This document shows, piece after piece, positions 1-5,209 of a DNA stretch of 5,586 bases. Numbering within the stretch: the first letter of the stretch is position 1; each line of letters opens with the position of its first letter. A program made the position numbers and the translations under genes. Source of the stretch: Chloroflexota bacterium (lineage in GTDB: Bacteria; Chloroflexota; Limnocylindria; QHBO01); the NCBI GenBank assembly GCA_005880165.1, contig VBJP01000130.1:1-5586 (forward strand), given 5' to 3'. The notes under the pieces were generated by a model. The model had not been told where the DNA came from and made no database searches. It was given only the letters and a program-made list of their open reading frames with translations.

Positions 1-155
1 TTCAGCGGGGTCGGGTTGCCGTAATAGTCGACGGGGATGCGCTCAACCAGGGTGGTCGAGGCGCGGCTGGTGCGAAAGCCGGCGAAATCGCGCTCCATCG
101 CCTCCAGGCCCCGCTGCATCTTGGGCTCCGCGGCGAGGATGGCGGCGTGGGTCAT
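1..155 (-). CDS. frr: Ribosome recycling factor, N-terminal part (runs off the left edge)
   Basis: The protein (RRF) works with EF-G in the cytosol to split the post-termination ribosome so that subunits and mRNA can be reused. Only the first 51 codons are inside the window; the family is usually about 185 residues, so the remainder lies beyond position 1. The visible part matches the RRF N-terminus: a first helix with a KMQRGLEAMERDFAGFRTSR stretch (residues 12-31), then RAS (31-33) and the VDYYGNPTPL strand/loop (42-51), equivalent to the family's VEYYGxPTPL. The ATG at 155-153 overlaps the pyrH stop as ATGA. Its ribosome binding site, GGAGAGGTGA, lies in the last pyrH codons, which supports this start and coupled translation. 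An internal Met at residue 13 would remove conserved helix and is less likely. Identity is clear; nothing can be said about the missing two thirds. Confidence 0.95.
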   Translation of the reverse strand, partial: MTHAAILAAEPKMQRGLEAMERDFAGFRTSRASTTLVERIPVDYYGNPTPL

Positions 156-910
156 CGGGTCACCTCTCCGGCGATGAGGGTGCCGATCGACTCTCCGCGT
201 ACGGCGCGCAGGATGTTGCCGGTGCGCGTCATGTCGAAGACGACGATCGGCATCTCGTTGTCCATCGCCAGGCTGACCGCGGTCGCGTCGAGCGCACCCA
301 GCCGGTTGGCGAGCAGGTCCGTGTAGCCGATCTGGGTGTAGCGGGTGGCATCCGGGTGGATTTCGGGGTCGGCATCGTACACCCCGTCGACCCGCGTGGC
401 CTTCAGGATCACCTCCGCGTGGATCTCGACGGCGCGCAGGGTCGCGGCAGTGTCGGTCGTGAAATACGGGTTTCCGGTGCCGGCGACCATGATGATCACG
501 CGACCCTTCTCGAGGTGGCGCACAGCGCGTCTTCTGATGTACGGCTCGCAGATCTCGTTCATGGCGATCGCGCTCATCACGCGCGTCGGGCAATCGAGCT
601 GCTCCAGGGCGTCCTGCAGGGCCAGGCCGTTCATCACGGTGGCCAGCATGCCCATGTAGTCGCCCGTGGCGCGGTCCATGCCCCTCGCCGCGGCCGCCAG
701 CCCGCGAAAGATGTTGCCGCCTCCCACGACCACCGCGATCGCGACCCCGAGGGCTTGCGCCTCAGCGATCTGGCTAGCGATCGAGCGCGTGACCTCCGGG
801 TCGACGCCATACGGGCGGCCGCCCATCAGCGACTCGCCTGACAGCTTCAGCAGCACGCGCCGATAGCGCAGTTCCTGCGAGATCGCTTCGGCCGGGGCCG
901 CCTCGGCCAT
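152..910 (-). CDS. pyrH: Uridylate kinase (UMP kinase)
   Basis: This enzyme phosphorylates UMP to UDP with ATP, a committed step for UTP, CTP and sugar nucleotides. It belongs to the bacterial hexameric amino-acid-kinase-fold type, which is unrelated to eukaryotic UMP/CMP kinase. The 252-residue length is slightly above the usual 235-245 because of a short Ala/Glu-rich leader of about 14 residues. Visible motifs are the KLSGESL phosphate loop (22-28), GGGNIFRG (63-70), MDRATGDYMGM (78-88), GTGNPYFTTDTAA (144-156) and KATRVDGVYDADP (170-182), all characteristic of PyrH. The frame stays open upstream to 1096, but that extension lies inside tsf and has no family similarity. The ATG at 910-908 was therefore chosen; it is 5 nt after the tsf stop. 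No strong Shine-Dalgarno precedes it, so initiation probably depends on ribosomes finishing tsf. The stop overlaps the frr start. The tsf-pyrH-frr order is a widespread bacterial arrangement. Confidence 0.97.
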   Translation of the reverse strand: MAEAAPAEAISQELRYRRVLLKLSGESLMGGRPYGVDPEVTRSIASQIAEAQALGVAIAVVVGGGNIFRGLAAAARGMDRATGDYMGMLATVMNGLALQDALEQLDCPTRVMSAIAMNEICEPYIRRRAVRHLEKGRVIIMVAGTGNPYFTTDTAATLRAVEIHAEVILKATRVDGVYDADPEIHPDATRYTQIGYTDLLANRLGALDATAVSLAMDNEMPIVVFDMTRTGNILRAVRGESIGTLIAGEVTR

Positions 911-915
911 GGGCG

Positions 916-1557
916 TCAGGCCGCCCCGGGTCCGAGGCCGGTCTGCGCAGGCCCGGTCTCGCCGACGGCCATGCGCGCAAACCGGGCGACGCGGATGTTC
1001 TCGCCGAGCAGCGCGATCTTCTCGGTGATCAGATCCGCGATCTTGCGATCGGTATCGCGGTAGCGGAGCTCCAGGAGACAGGCGGTCTCGAGCCACTTGT
1101 TCAGCTTGCCTTCGACGATCTCGGCCACGCGGTCTGCGGGCTTGCCCTCCCCCTGCGCGTCGAGTGCGAAGGCGCTCCGCTGGGCCTCAAGGACCTCGGG
1201 GGGCACCTGGTCGCGGGAGACATATCGCACGGTGTCGTGCCCGGCGACGGCCATCGCCAGGTCGCGCGCCAGCCGCTGGAACTCGTCCGTGCGGGCGACG
1301 AAATCCGTCTCGCAGTTGAGCTCGAGGAGCGCGCCAAGCCGTTCGCCATGGTGGATGTAGCTGCTGATGACGCCTTCGCGTACCTGTCGGTCGGCCTTCT
1401 TGGCGGCCGTCGACAGGCCCTTCTCGCGGAGCCAATGGGTCGCCTTCTCGAGGTCTCCCCCACTCTCCTCGAGCGCTCGCTTGCAGTCCATGACGCCGGC
1501 GCCGGTCTGCTCCCGCAGCCGCTTGACGTCCTCGGGCGTGATCATGGTGGTGGTCAT
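916..1557 (-). CDS. tsf: Translation elongation factor Ts, short form
   Basis: EF-Ts is the cytosolic guanine-nucleotide exchange factor that recharges EF-Tu by displacing GDP. The protein is 213 residues, far below the roughly 280 of E. coli. It has the N-terminal UBA-like domain (about 6-46) with TGAGVMDCKRAL (18-29), then a core domain containing ELNCETDFVART (79-90). The TDFV segment is the one that contacts EF-Tu. A C-terminal strand/helix with LGENIRVARFAR (184-195) follows. The second core repeat and the coiled-coil insertion of the long form appear to be absent, as in other short EF-Ts proteins such as that of Thermus. The last 15 or so residues are Gly/Pro/Ala-rich and probably disordered. 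The ATG at 1557 follows a good AGGAAGG ribosome binding site with 4-nt spacing. A second in-frame ATG at codon 5 is possible but less well placed. The gene is 74 nt downstream of rpsB, and I see no terminator in that gap. Confidence 0.96.
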   Translation of the reverse strand: MTTTMITPEDVKRLREQTGAGVMDCKRALEESGGDLEKATHWLREKGLSTAAKKADRQVREGVISSYIHHGERLGALLELNCETDFVARTDEFQRLARDLAMAVAGHDTVRYVSRDQVPPEVLEAQRSAFALDAQGEGKPADRVAEIVEGKLNKWLETACLLELRYRDTDRKIADLITEKIALLGENIRVARFARMAVGETGPAQTGLGPGAA

Positions 1558-1631
1558 GGTTCCTTCCTGGGTTCGCTGGGTCCCGTGCCATGGCTGGCAG
1601 CGCGCATGCGCCGTCGGCCGGGTTGACTGTC

Positions 1632-2540
1632 CTACTCCTGGTCGAGCGTGGCTTCCTCGTCCTCGCCGCGAGACTCCGCCGTGCGACGCGCCCGTGCGCG
1701 TCGTTCCTCGTCTTCGTCATCCTCCGGCTCGGGCTCAAACACGAGGGCCTCGCCGGCCGCCAGGGCGGCGCTGTAGTCCGCTTCCTCCGCCAGCACCGTC
1801 TCATCAACGGGTGGCAGTGCCTCGGCCTCCTCGAACTCCTGGTCGAGCCGCGCCTGGCGCTCGTTCAACGCCTCGAGCACCGCATCGGCCACTTTGGTGG
1901 AGATCAGCTTGACTGAGCGGATCGCGTCGTCGTTGGCGGGGATGACCCAATCGATGAGGTCCGGATCGCAGTTCGTGTCGGTCATGGCCACGATCGGGAT
2001 CTCGAGCCGTCTCGCCTCCGCGACCGCGATCGACTCGCGGTGCGGATCGACCACGAAGAGCGCTCCAGGCAGCCTGCGCATGCGGCGGATGCCGCCCAGT
2101 GCGGCGTTCAGGCGGGTGATCTCCTCGTTGAGCTTCGAGGCCTCTTTCTTGGTGAGGCGCTCGAACTCGCCACTGTCGCGTCGGGCCTCCAACGCCTCGA
2201 GACGCTGGATGCGGCGCTTGATGGTGGTGAAGTTGGTGAGCATCCCGCCGAGCCAGCGGGTGTTGACGTAATGCTGACCGGAACGCTCCGCCTCGAGGGC
2301 GATCGACTCCTGGGCCTGTTTCTTGGTTCCGACGAAGAGGATGCTCTCGCCGCGCCGCACGGTTTCGCGGACGAAGTCGAGCGCGTCGTCCAGGCGGCGA
2401 ACCGTCTGGGCGAGGTCGATGATGTGGATGCCGTTGCGCTCGGCGAAGATGTACTCGCGCATCTTCGGGTTCCAGCGGCGGGTCTGATGTCCAAAGTGGA
2501 CCCCCGCCTCGAGCAGCTGCTTCATGGTGGTGGCTGCCAT
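1632..2540 (-). CDS. rpsB: 30S ribosomal protein S2 with long acidic C-terminal tail
   Basis: S2 binds the 30S subunit late in assembly at the head-body junction, where it is needed for S1 docking and mRNA binding. The core spans about residues 1-228. It carries the first S2 signature, GVHFGHQTRRWNPKM (13-27), the ILFVGTKKQAQ strand-loop (67-77), YVNTRWLGGMLTN (91-103), a charged helical hairpin (about 105-150) and the second signature region from PIVAMTDTNCDPDLIDWV (182-199) through IPANDDAIRS (200-209). Residues 229-302 form an extension that is rich in Glu/Asp with Arg/Ala patches. This makes the protein 302 residues against the usual 230-260. The ATG at 2540 has an AAGGAG ribosome binding site 9 nt upstream and leads directly into the conserved N-terminus. 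rpsB leads the rpsB-tsf-pyrH-frr cluster. Feedback control by S2 on its own leader is known in E. coli; whether it occurs here is inference. Confidence 0.97.
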   Translation of the reverse strand: MAATTMKQLLEAGVHFGHQTRRWNPKMREYIFAERNGIHIIDLAQTVRRLDDALDFVRETVRRGESILFVGTKKQAQESIALEAERSGQHYVNTRWLGGMLTNFTTIKRRIQRLEALEARRDSGEFERLTKKEASKLNEEITRLNAALGGIRRMRRLPGALFVVDPHRESIAVAEARRLEIPIVAMTDTNCDPDLIDWVIPANDDAIRSVKLISTKVADAVLEALNERQARLDQEFEEAEALPPVDETVLAEEADYSAALAAGEALVFEPEPEDDEDEERRARARRTAESRGEDEEATLDQE

Positions 2541-2698
2541 TCGGGCAAACTCCTTCGGTTCTTCCTCCGCCCGCCTCTCCTCCCTCGTGATCGACCCGGC
2601 CAGAACGAGGCTGCGGGCACCTTGATCGAGGGATCAGCGAGCGTGTGTGATGGGACGCTGGCGTCCGAGCCACGGTCGAAGACTCGGCCTCGGAGCCG
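2541..2698 (-). promoter_or_regulatory. Candidate structured 5' leader of rpsB mRNA
   Basis: If transcription starts about 7 nt past the -10 at 2705-2710, the rpsB mRNA has a leader of about 157 nt, long for a simple untranslated region. Three pairings are visible. GGACGC and GCGTCC at 2653-2666 form a tight hairpin with a 2-4 nt loop. TCCGAG at 2664-2669 can instead pair with CTCGGA at 2689-2694; the two share bases and are mutually exclusive. TCCCTCG (2581-2587) can pair with CGAGGGA (2627-2633). Near the start codon there are two purine runs, GGAGGAAG and AAGGAG, and the second is the better-spaced ribosome binding site. Ribosomal protein leaders often mediate feedback, but I do not recognise a named S2 leader family here. 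Short stems are expected by chance at this G+C content. Confidence 0.35.
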
Positions 2699-2704
2699 GC
2701 CCGA

Positions 2705-2713
2705 AGTATAGCA
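2705..2713 (-). promoter_or_regulatory. Extended -10 promoter element for the rpsB cluster
   Basis: On the minus strand the sequence reads TGCTATACT. This is a TATACT hexamer (5 of 6 matches to TATAAT) preceded by TG with one spacer base, the extended -10 form recognised by housekeeping sigma factors. It stands out as the only A+T-rich island nearby. The bases 16-18 nt further upstream (around GAAGGG) do not resemble TTGACA, which is acceptable for an extended -10 promoter. The predicted start is near 2698. The assignment rests on sequence match and position only. Confidence 0.55.
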
Positions 2714-2771
2714 CGCGCGACAGATCGCCCTTCCTGGGAGGCCCGGGCACCTCACTGGACTCCACCGAACC

Positions 2772-2806
2772 GGTACGAAGGTACCAGCAGCCCACGCCTT
2801 CGTACC
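2772..2806. repeat. Perfect 10-bp inverted repeat with nested alternative hairpin
   Basis: GGTACGAAGG (2772-2781) is repeated exactly as its reverse complement CCTTCGTACC (2797-2806), with a 15-nt spacer. The left arm also starts a smaller hairpin, GGTAC-GAAG-GTACC (2772-2785), which would exclude the larger one because both use 2772-2776. GTACC recurs at 2802-2806. No T-run follows on either strand, so this is not a standard intrinsic terminator. It lies upstream of the rpsB -10 and about 115 bp upstream of the plus-strand start codon. That position would suit a dimeric repressor site or a switch-like leader structure for the LysM-SLT gene; the function is unknown. Confidence 0.6.
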
Positions 2807-2864
2807 TTTGACCCTGCGTCTGCGGCTGGGGAGCATCGTTTCCGGATTGCTGCACGGCCCTGAC

Positions 2865-2891
2865 CGATGGTCCCCGCTGGGCGCGGGATCG
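2865..2891 (+). promoter_or_regulatory. Possible hairpin just upstream of the LysM-SLT ribosome binding site
   Basis: CCCGC (2873-2877) pairs with GCGGG (2883-2887) around a 5-nt loop. The stem continues as CGAT (2865-2868) with ATCG (2888-2891) after a 4-nt bulge on the left side. The structure ends 18 nt before the Shine-Dalgarno sequence and therefore leaves the start site open. It could stabilise or tune the mRNA, or be chance pairing in G+C-rich DNA. Confidence 0.3.
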
Positions 2892-2909
2892 TTTGCCTCA
2901 CGGCTGGCT

Positions 2910-2917
2910 GGAGGAGG
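2910..2917 (+). promoter_or_regulatory. Strong ribosome binding site that decides the LysM-SLT start
   Basis: GGAGGAGG ends 5 nt before the ATG at 2923. The frame remains open to a TTG at 2893, but that start lacks a ribosome binding site and would put acidic residues ahead of the signal peptide. The ATG is clearly preferred. Confidence 0.85.
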
Positions 2918-2922
2918 AAATC

Positions 2923-4005
2923 ATGCGACTGCGCCGCGGAGCGCTAGCCACCACCGCCGGCACACTCGCCCTGGTGCTGCTTGGAGGGCCGATGCTTGTC
3001 AGCCCAGTCCTGGCCGCGACGCCGACCGTGGTGGTCTATCCCGGCGACACGCTGAGCGCTATCGCCGCGCGCCACCGCACCACCGTCGATCGACTGGTCG
3101 CCCTGAACCGAATCGCGAATCCGGATCTGATCCTGCCCGGCCAGATCCTGGTGCTCGCACGATCATGGGCTCAGACGGCATCTGGAACATCAACTCGGAC
3201 CGCCGCGACGCTCATCCACGTCGTGCGCCGCGGCGAGAACCTCAGCGGTCTGGCAGCACGCTATGGCACCAGCGTCGCAGCCATCGTGGCTGCCAATCGG
3301 CTGGCGAATCCGGATCGGATCGTGACCGGCCAGCCGCTTCGCATTCCCGGCATTGTCCGCAGCACAAGCCGGCCGCACGCCGGCACGAGCGCGAGCTTCG
3401 TGCACCTCGTCCGTGCGGGCGAGACGCTGAGTGGCATCGCGCGCCGGTATGCGGCCAGCGTGGCGGTGCTGGTCAGGCTCAACCACCTGTCCCGCGCCGG
3501 GTACATCCGCATCGGCCAGCGCATCCTGGTCCCCGGCAGGCGAGGGCCGGCCCCGACCGCTTGGTCCACCGCCCGTTTGCCGGACGACACCCGCGCGGTC
3601 ATGGCGCGCCGCGCCGCCATCCGTGACCTGATCGCCGCCGAGGCCCGTCGTGCGGGAGTTCCCGTTGCCTTGGCGCTGGCGGTTGGCTGGCAGGAATCCG
3701 GCTGGCGGCAGGGAGTGGTGAGCTACGTCGGCGCCGTGGGAGTCATGCAGCTCCTGCCGGACACCGCAGCCTGGATCGCCGACACGATGCTCCATGCGCG
3801 CGTCAACGTCCACGGCGCTCGATCCAATGTCCGTGCCGGCGTCGCCCTGCTGAAGCACTACCTGCTGCGCTACCGCGGTGATCGCCGGCGAGCGCTGGCG
3901 GCGTATTACCAAGGCCAGCGGGCGGTCGACCGCAACGGGATCTTCCCGGTCAGCCGCCCTTACATCGACTCCATCCTTCTCCTCGAGGAGATGCTCCAGC
4001 CATAG
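2923..4005 (+). CDS. Secreted three-LysM lytic transglycosylase (SLT/goose-lysozyme-like fold)
   Basis: This is predicted to be an exported enzyme of 360 residues that binds peptidoglycan and cleaves its glycan strands. A signal peptide spans about 1-32: MRLRRG, a hydrophobic core, and VLA-A near the cleavage point. No lipobox cysteine follows. Three LysM repeats lie at about 35-78, 97-142 and 159-204, each with a YPGDTLSAIA, RRGENLSGLA or RAGETLSGIA start and an LNR/ANR/LNH centre. They are joined by Ser/Thr/Ala-rich linkers. The SLT domain (about 230-355) shows the ES motif in GWQESGW, with the likely catalytic acid Glu258. It also has GVMQLLPDTA (273-282), AAYYQG (326-331) in place of the common AYNAG, and a final YIDSIL segment. 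The gene is transcribed divergently from rpsB and ends 10 nt from the convergent yraN-like gene. The LysM count and the ES/GVMQ motifs make the family call firm. The biological role (growth, division, spore germination or resuscitation) is not shown by the sequence. Confidence 0.92.
   Translation: MRLRRGALATTAGTLALVLLGGPMLVSPVLAATPTVVVYPGDTLSAIAARHRTTVDRLVALNRIANPDLILPGQILVLARSWAQTASGTSTRTAATLIHVVRRGENLSGLAARYGTSVAAIVAANRLANPDRIVTGQPLRIPGIVRSTSRPHAGTSASFVHLVRAGETLSGIARRYAASVAVLVRLNHLSRAGYIRIGQRILVPGRRGPAPTAWSTARLPDDTRAVMARRAAIRDLIAAEARRAGVPVALALAVGWQESGWRQGVVSYVGAVGVMQLLPDTAAWIADTMLHARVNVHGARSNVRAGVALLKHYLLRYRGDRRRALAAYYQGQRAVDRNGIFPVSRPYIDSILLLEEMLQP
3115..3316 (+). repeat. 13-bp direct DNA repeat marking LysM duplication
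   Basis: The 13 bases gcgaatccggatc occur at 3115-3127 and again at 3304-3316. They encode the equivalent ANPD turn in LysM repeats 1 and 2. LysM 3 has RAGY at that position and lacks the match. Identical codons at equivalent positions suggest that repeats 1 and 2 are more closely related to each other than to repeat 3, or were recently homogenised. This is sequence inside the gene, not a mobile repeat. Confidence 0.6.
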
Positions 4006-4015
4006 CGCGGGCGGC

Positions 4016-4381
4016 CTACCAACCGCCGATGCCCTGGTGCCGCACCATCCGCCATCCCCTCTCGCGCCGGTCCAGCGCGACGAGGTCGAGGCGAAGCGCC
4101 AGGTGCGCTACGGGCTCGCTGATCGCGTAGCGTACGAGGGCAGCGCGCAGGCGGGCGAGATGCCGGCGGTCGACGCTCTCCAGGGCGCTCCCCGTCCTCG
4201 GGCTGCGCCTGCCGCGCACCTCCAGGCCGACCAGCGTCCCGAGCGGGTCGATGGCGACCAGGTCAAGCTCACCTTCCGACACCTTCCAGCGACGAGCGAG
4301 GATCCGCCATCCCATTGCTCCAAGCCGCTCTGCGACGATCGATTCGGCGCGGTGTCCGAGGTGGTGACGAGGATCGGTCAT
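4016..4381 (-). CDS. yraN: UPF0102 / YraN-family protein with a nuclease-like fold
   Basis: This is a small conserved protein whose family has a restriction-endonuclease-like (PD-(D/E)xK) fold; its cellular role is not well established. The 121-residue length is typical. An N-terminal helix LGHRAESIVAERL (8-20) leads into GWRILARRWKVSEGELDLVA (24-43), then LVGLEVRGRR (50-59). The acidic positions expected in the active site are present: Glu38 and Asp40 in GELDLV, and Glu54 in EVR. The family's usual EVK lysine is Arg56 here. The C-terminal ALRLDLVALD (95-104) matches the family's late conserved FDVV-like strand. The ATG at 4381 starts 23 nt after the rnhB stop with only a weak ribosome binding site, so it is probably translated from the rnhB mRNA. 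The rnhB-yraN neighbourhood is common in bacteria and supports the call. The stop codon is 10 nt from that of the convergent LysM-SLT gene. Confidence 0.9.
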   Translation of the reverse strand: MTDPRHHLGHRAESIVAERLGAMGWRILARRWKVSEGELDLVAIDPLGTLVGLEVRGRRSPRTGSALESVDRRHLARLRAALVRYAISEPVAHLALRLDLVALDRRERGWRMVRHQGIGGW

Positions 4382-4404
4382 GTGGCGCTGCCTGGCGAGC
4401 CCGT

Positions 4405-5130
4405 TCAGCCGACCAGCAGCGCCCGCCAGCTCGCATCGGGGTCGACTTCCAGCGACTCATCGTCGGCGGGCTCGATTTCCTCCTCGTCGAGAAGCGGAAG
4501 GTCGTCGAAGACGAGGTCGAGCGGCAGCTGCGTGCCGGCCAGCAGCATCTTGATCGGCGCGAACGAGCGCCGGTGCCAGGCACACGGACCCTCGCTCATG
4601 AGAGCGTCGTAGTGGCGCCGGGTTCCGTAGCCCTTGTTCACCGCGAAGCCGTAGGCCGGATAACGTTCGTCGAACTCGGCGCAGATCCGGTCGCGAGTCA
4701 CCTTGGCCACGATGCTGGCGGCGGCGATCGAGGCGCTGATCGCGTCGCCATCGATGATGGGACGCTGCGGAAGATCGACATAGGGCAGGCTCAGCGCGTC
4801 GATCACCAGATGGTCCGGGGCGCTGGTCAAGCGCCCGATGGCTTCGCTCATCGCCAGCTTGGTCGCCTGCAGGATGTTGACTTTGTCGATCACCTCGACC
4901 TCCATCAACCCGACGGCAACGGCCTCGGCGCGGTCGAGGATCTGCTCGTACAGCGCCTCCCGGCGACGGCGCGTCAGGACCTTGGAGTCACGTATACCCT
5001 TGATCCGATGCCGTTCGGGCAGGATGACCGCGGCGGCCACGACCGGACCGGCCAGCGAGCCACGACCGACCTCGTCGAGGCCGGCGATGTGCTCGAACCC
5101 CGCGAGACGGAGCTCACGTTCGTGGCGCAT
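4405..5130 (-). CDS. rnhB: Ribonuclease HII with short acidic C-terminal extension
   Basis: RNase HII cuts the RNA strand of RNA-DNA hybrids and nicks 5' of single ribonucleotides embedded in DNA, starting ribonucleotide excision repair. The protein is 241 residues. The N-terminal strand GLDEVGRGSLAGPV (17-30) supplies the catalytic Asp19 and Glu20. HLVIDAL (107-113) supplies Asp111, and IDGDAISASIAAASIVAKV (126-144) supplies Asp129, completing the metal-binding DEDD set. DSKVL (48-52), TRDR (145-148) and YGFAVNKGYGT (160-170) are further family signatures. Residues 198-241 form an acidic tail beyond the usual end. The frame is open further upstream through rplS. The ATG at 5130 was chosen because the family consensus begins with its RHERELRLAGF. 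A GTG at 5205-5203, only 4 nt after the rplS stop, would add 25 Arg/Pro-rich residues and is less likely. No clear ribosome binding site precedes either one. The 79-nt gap after rplS has a small G+C hairpin (5161-5173) without a T-run. Confidence 0.95.
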   Translation of the reverse strand: MRHERELRLAGFEHIAGLDEVGRGSLAGPVVAAAVILPERHRIKGIRDSKVLTRRRREALYEQILDRAEAVAVGLMEVEVIDKVNILQATKLAMSEAIGRLTSAPDHLVIDALSLPYVDLPQRPIIDGDAISASIAAASIVAKVTRDRICAEFDERYPAYGFAVNKGYGTRRHYDALMSEGPCAWHRRSFAPIKMLLAGTQLPLDLVFDDLPLLDEEEIEPADDESLEVDPDASWRALLVG

Positions 5131-5209
5131 GTGCGCGTCGCGGGGACGCCTGACGCGGTGCGCCCGGCGGGCGTGGGGCCTGACCGGGACGGCTCGCGCA
5201 AGCACGGGA

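Larger units (their letters stand above)
2541..2922. other. Divergent intergenic control region between rpsB and the LysM-SLT gene
   Basis: This is the only stretch over 300 bases without a gene. Reading frames through it give low-complexity Arg/Pro/Ser-rich peptides with no family resemblance, typical of spurious frames in G+C-rich DNA. From left to right it holds the rpsB ribosome binding site and probable leader (2541-2698), an extended -10 sequence pointing at rpsB (2705-2713), a perfect inverted repeat (2772-2806), a possible hairpin (2865-2891) and a strong ribosome binding site for the plus-strand gene (2910-2917). I saw no tRNA-like cloverleaf, T-box core or c-di-AMP riboswitch core motifs. 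Confidence 0.75.

Noticed and set aside
345..866. Several plus-strand open frames opposite pyrH
   Set aside because: They are Arg/Ser/Ala-rich with no recognisable domains and lie antisense to a clearly conserved gene; long spurious frames are expected at high G+C.
1602..1611. GCGCATGCGC palindrome in the rpsB-tsf gap
   Set aside because: It is short and G+C-rich with no T-run; chance is a sufficient explanation.
1097..1916. Plus-strand and alternative minus-strand frames over tsf and the end of rpsB
   Set aside because: They have low-complexity composition, no ribosome binding site tied to a convincing start, and complete overlap with conserved tsf and rpsB.
2040..2711. A 223-residue plus-strand frame opposite rpsB
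   Set aside because: It is antisense to S2 and reads as a mirrored Leu/Ala/Gly/Asp-rich shadow with no family resemblance.
2761..2806. T-box leader suggested by TGGTACC on the minus strand
   Set aside because: It lies upstream of the probable rpsB start site, lacks the surrounding T-box bulge and antiterminator, and the downstream gene is not a tRNA synthetase or amino-acid gene.
2808..2836. TTGACC plus GAGCAT at 17-bp spacing as a plus-strand promoter for the LysM-SLT gene
   Set aside because: The -35 matches 5 of 6 positions, but the -10 matches only 3 of 6, so it is too weak to list as a feature.
2711..2922. A c-di-AMP (ydaO-type) riboswitch upstream of the LysM gene
   Set aside because: These riboswitches often precede wall hydrolase genes, but the expected conserved core segments are not visible here.
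5161..5173. CGCCC-GGC-GGGCG hairpin between rplS and rnhB as a terminator
   Set aside because: It has only five base pairs and no T-run on either strand.
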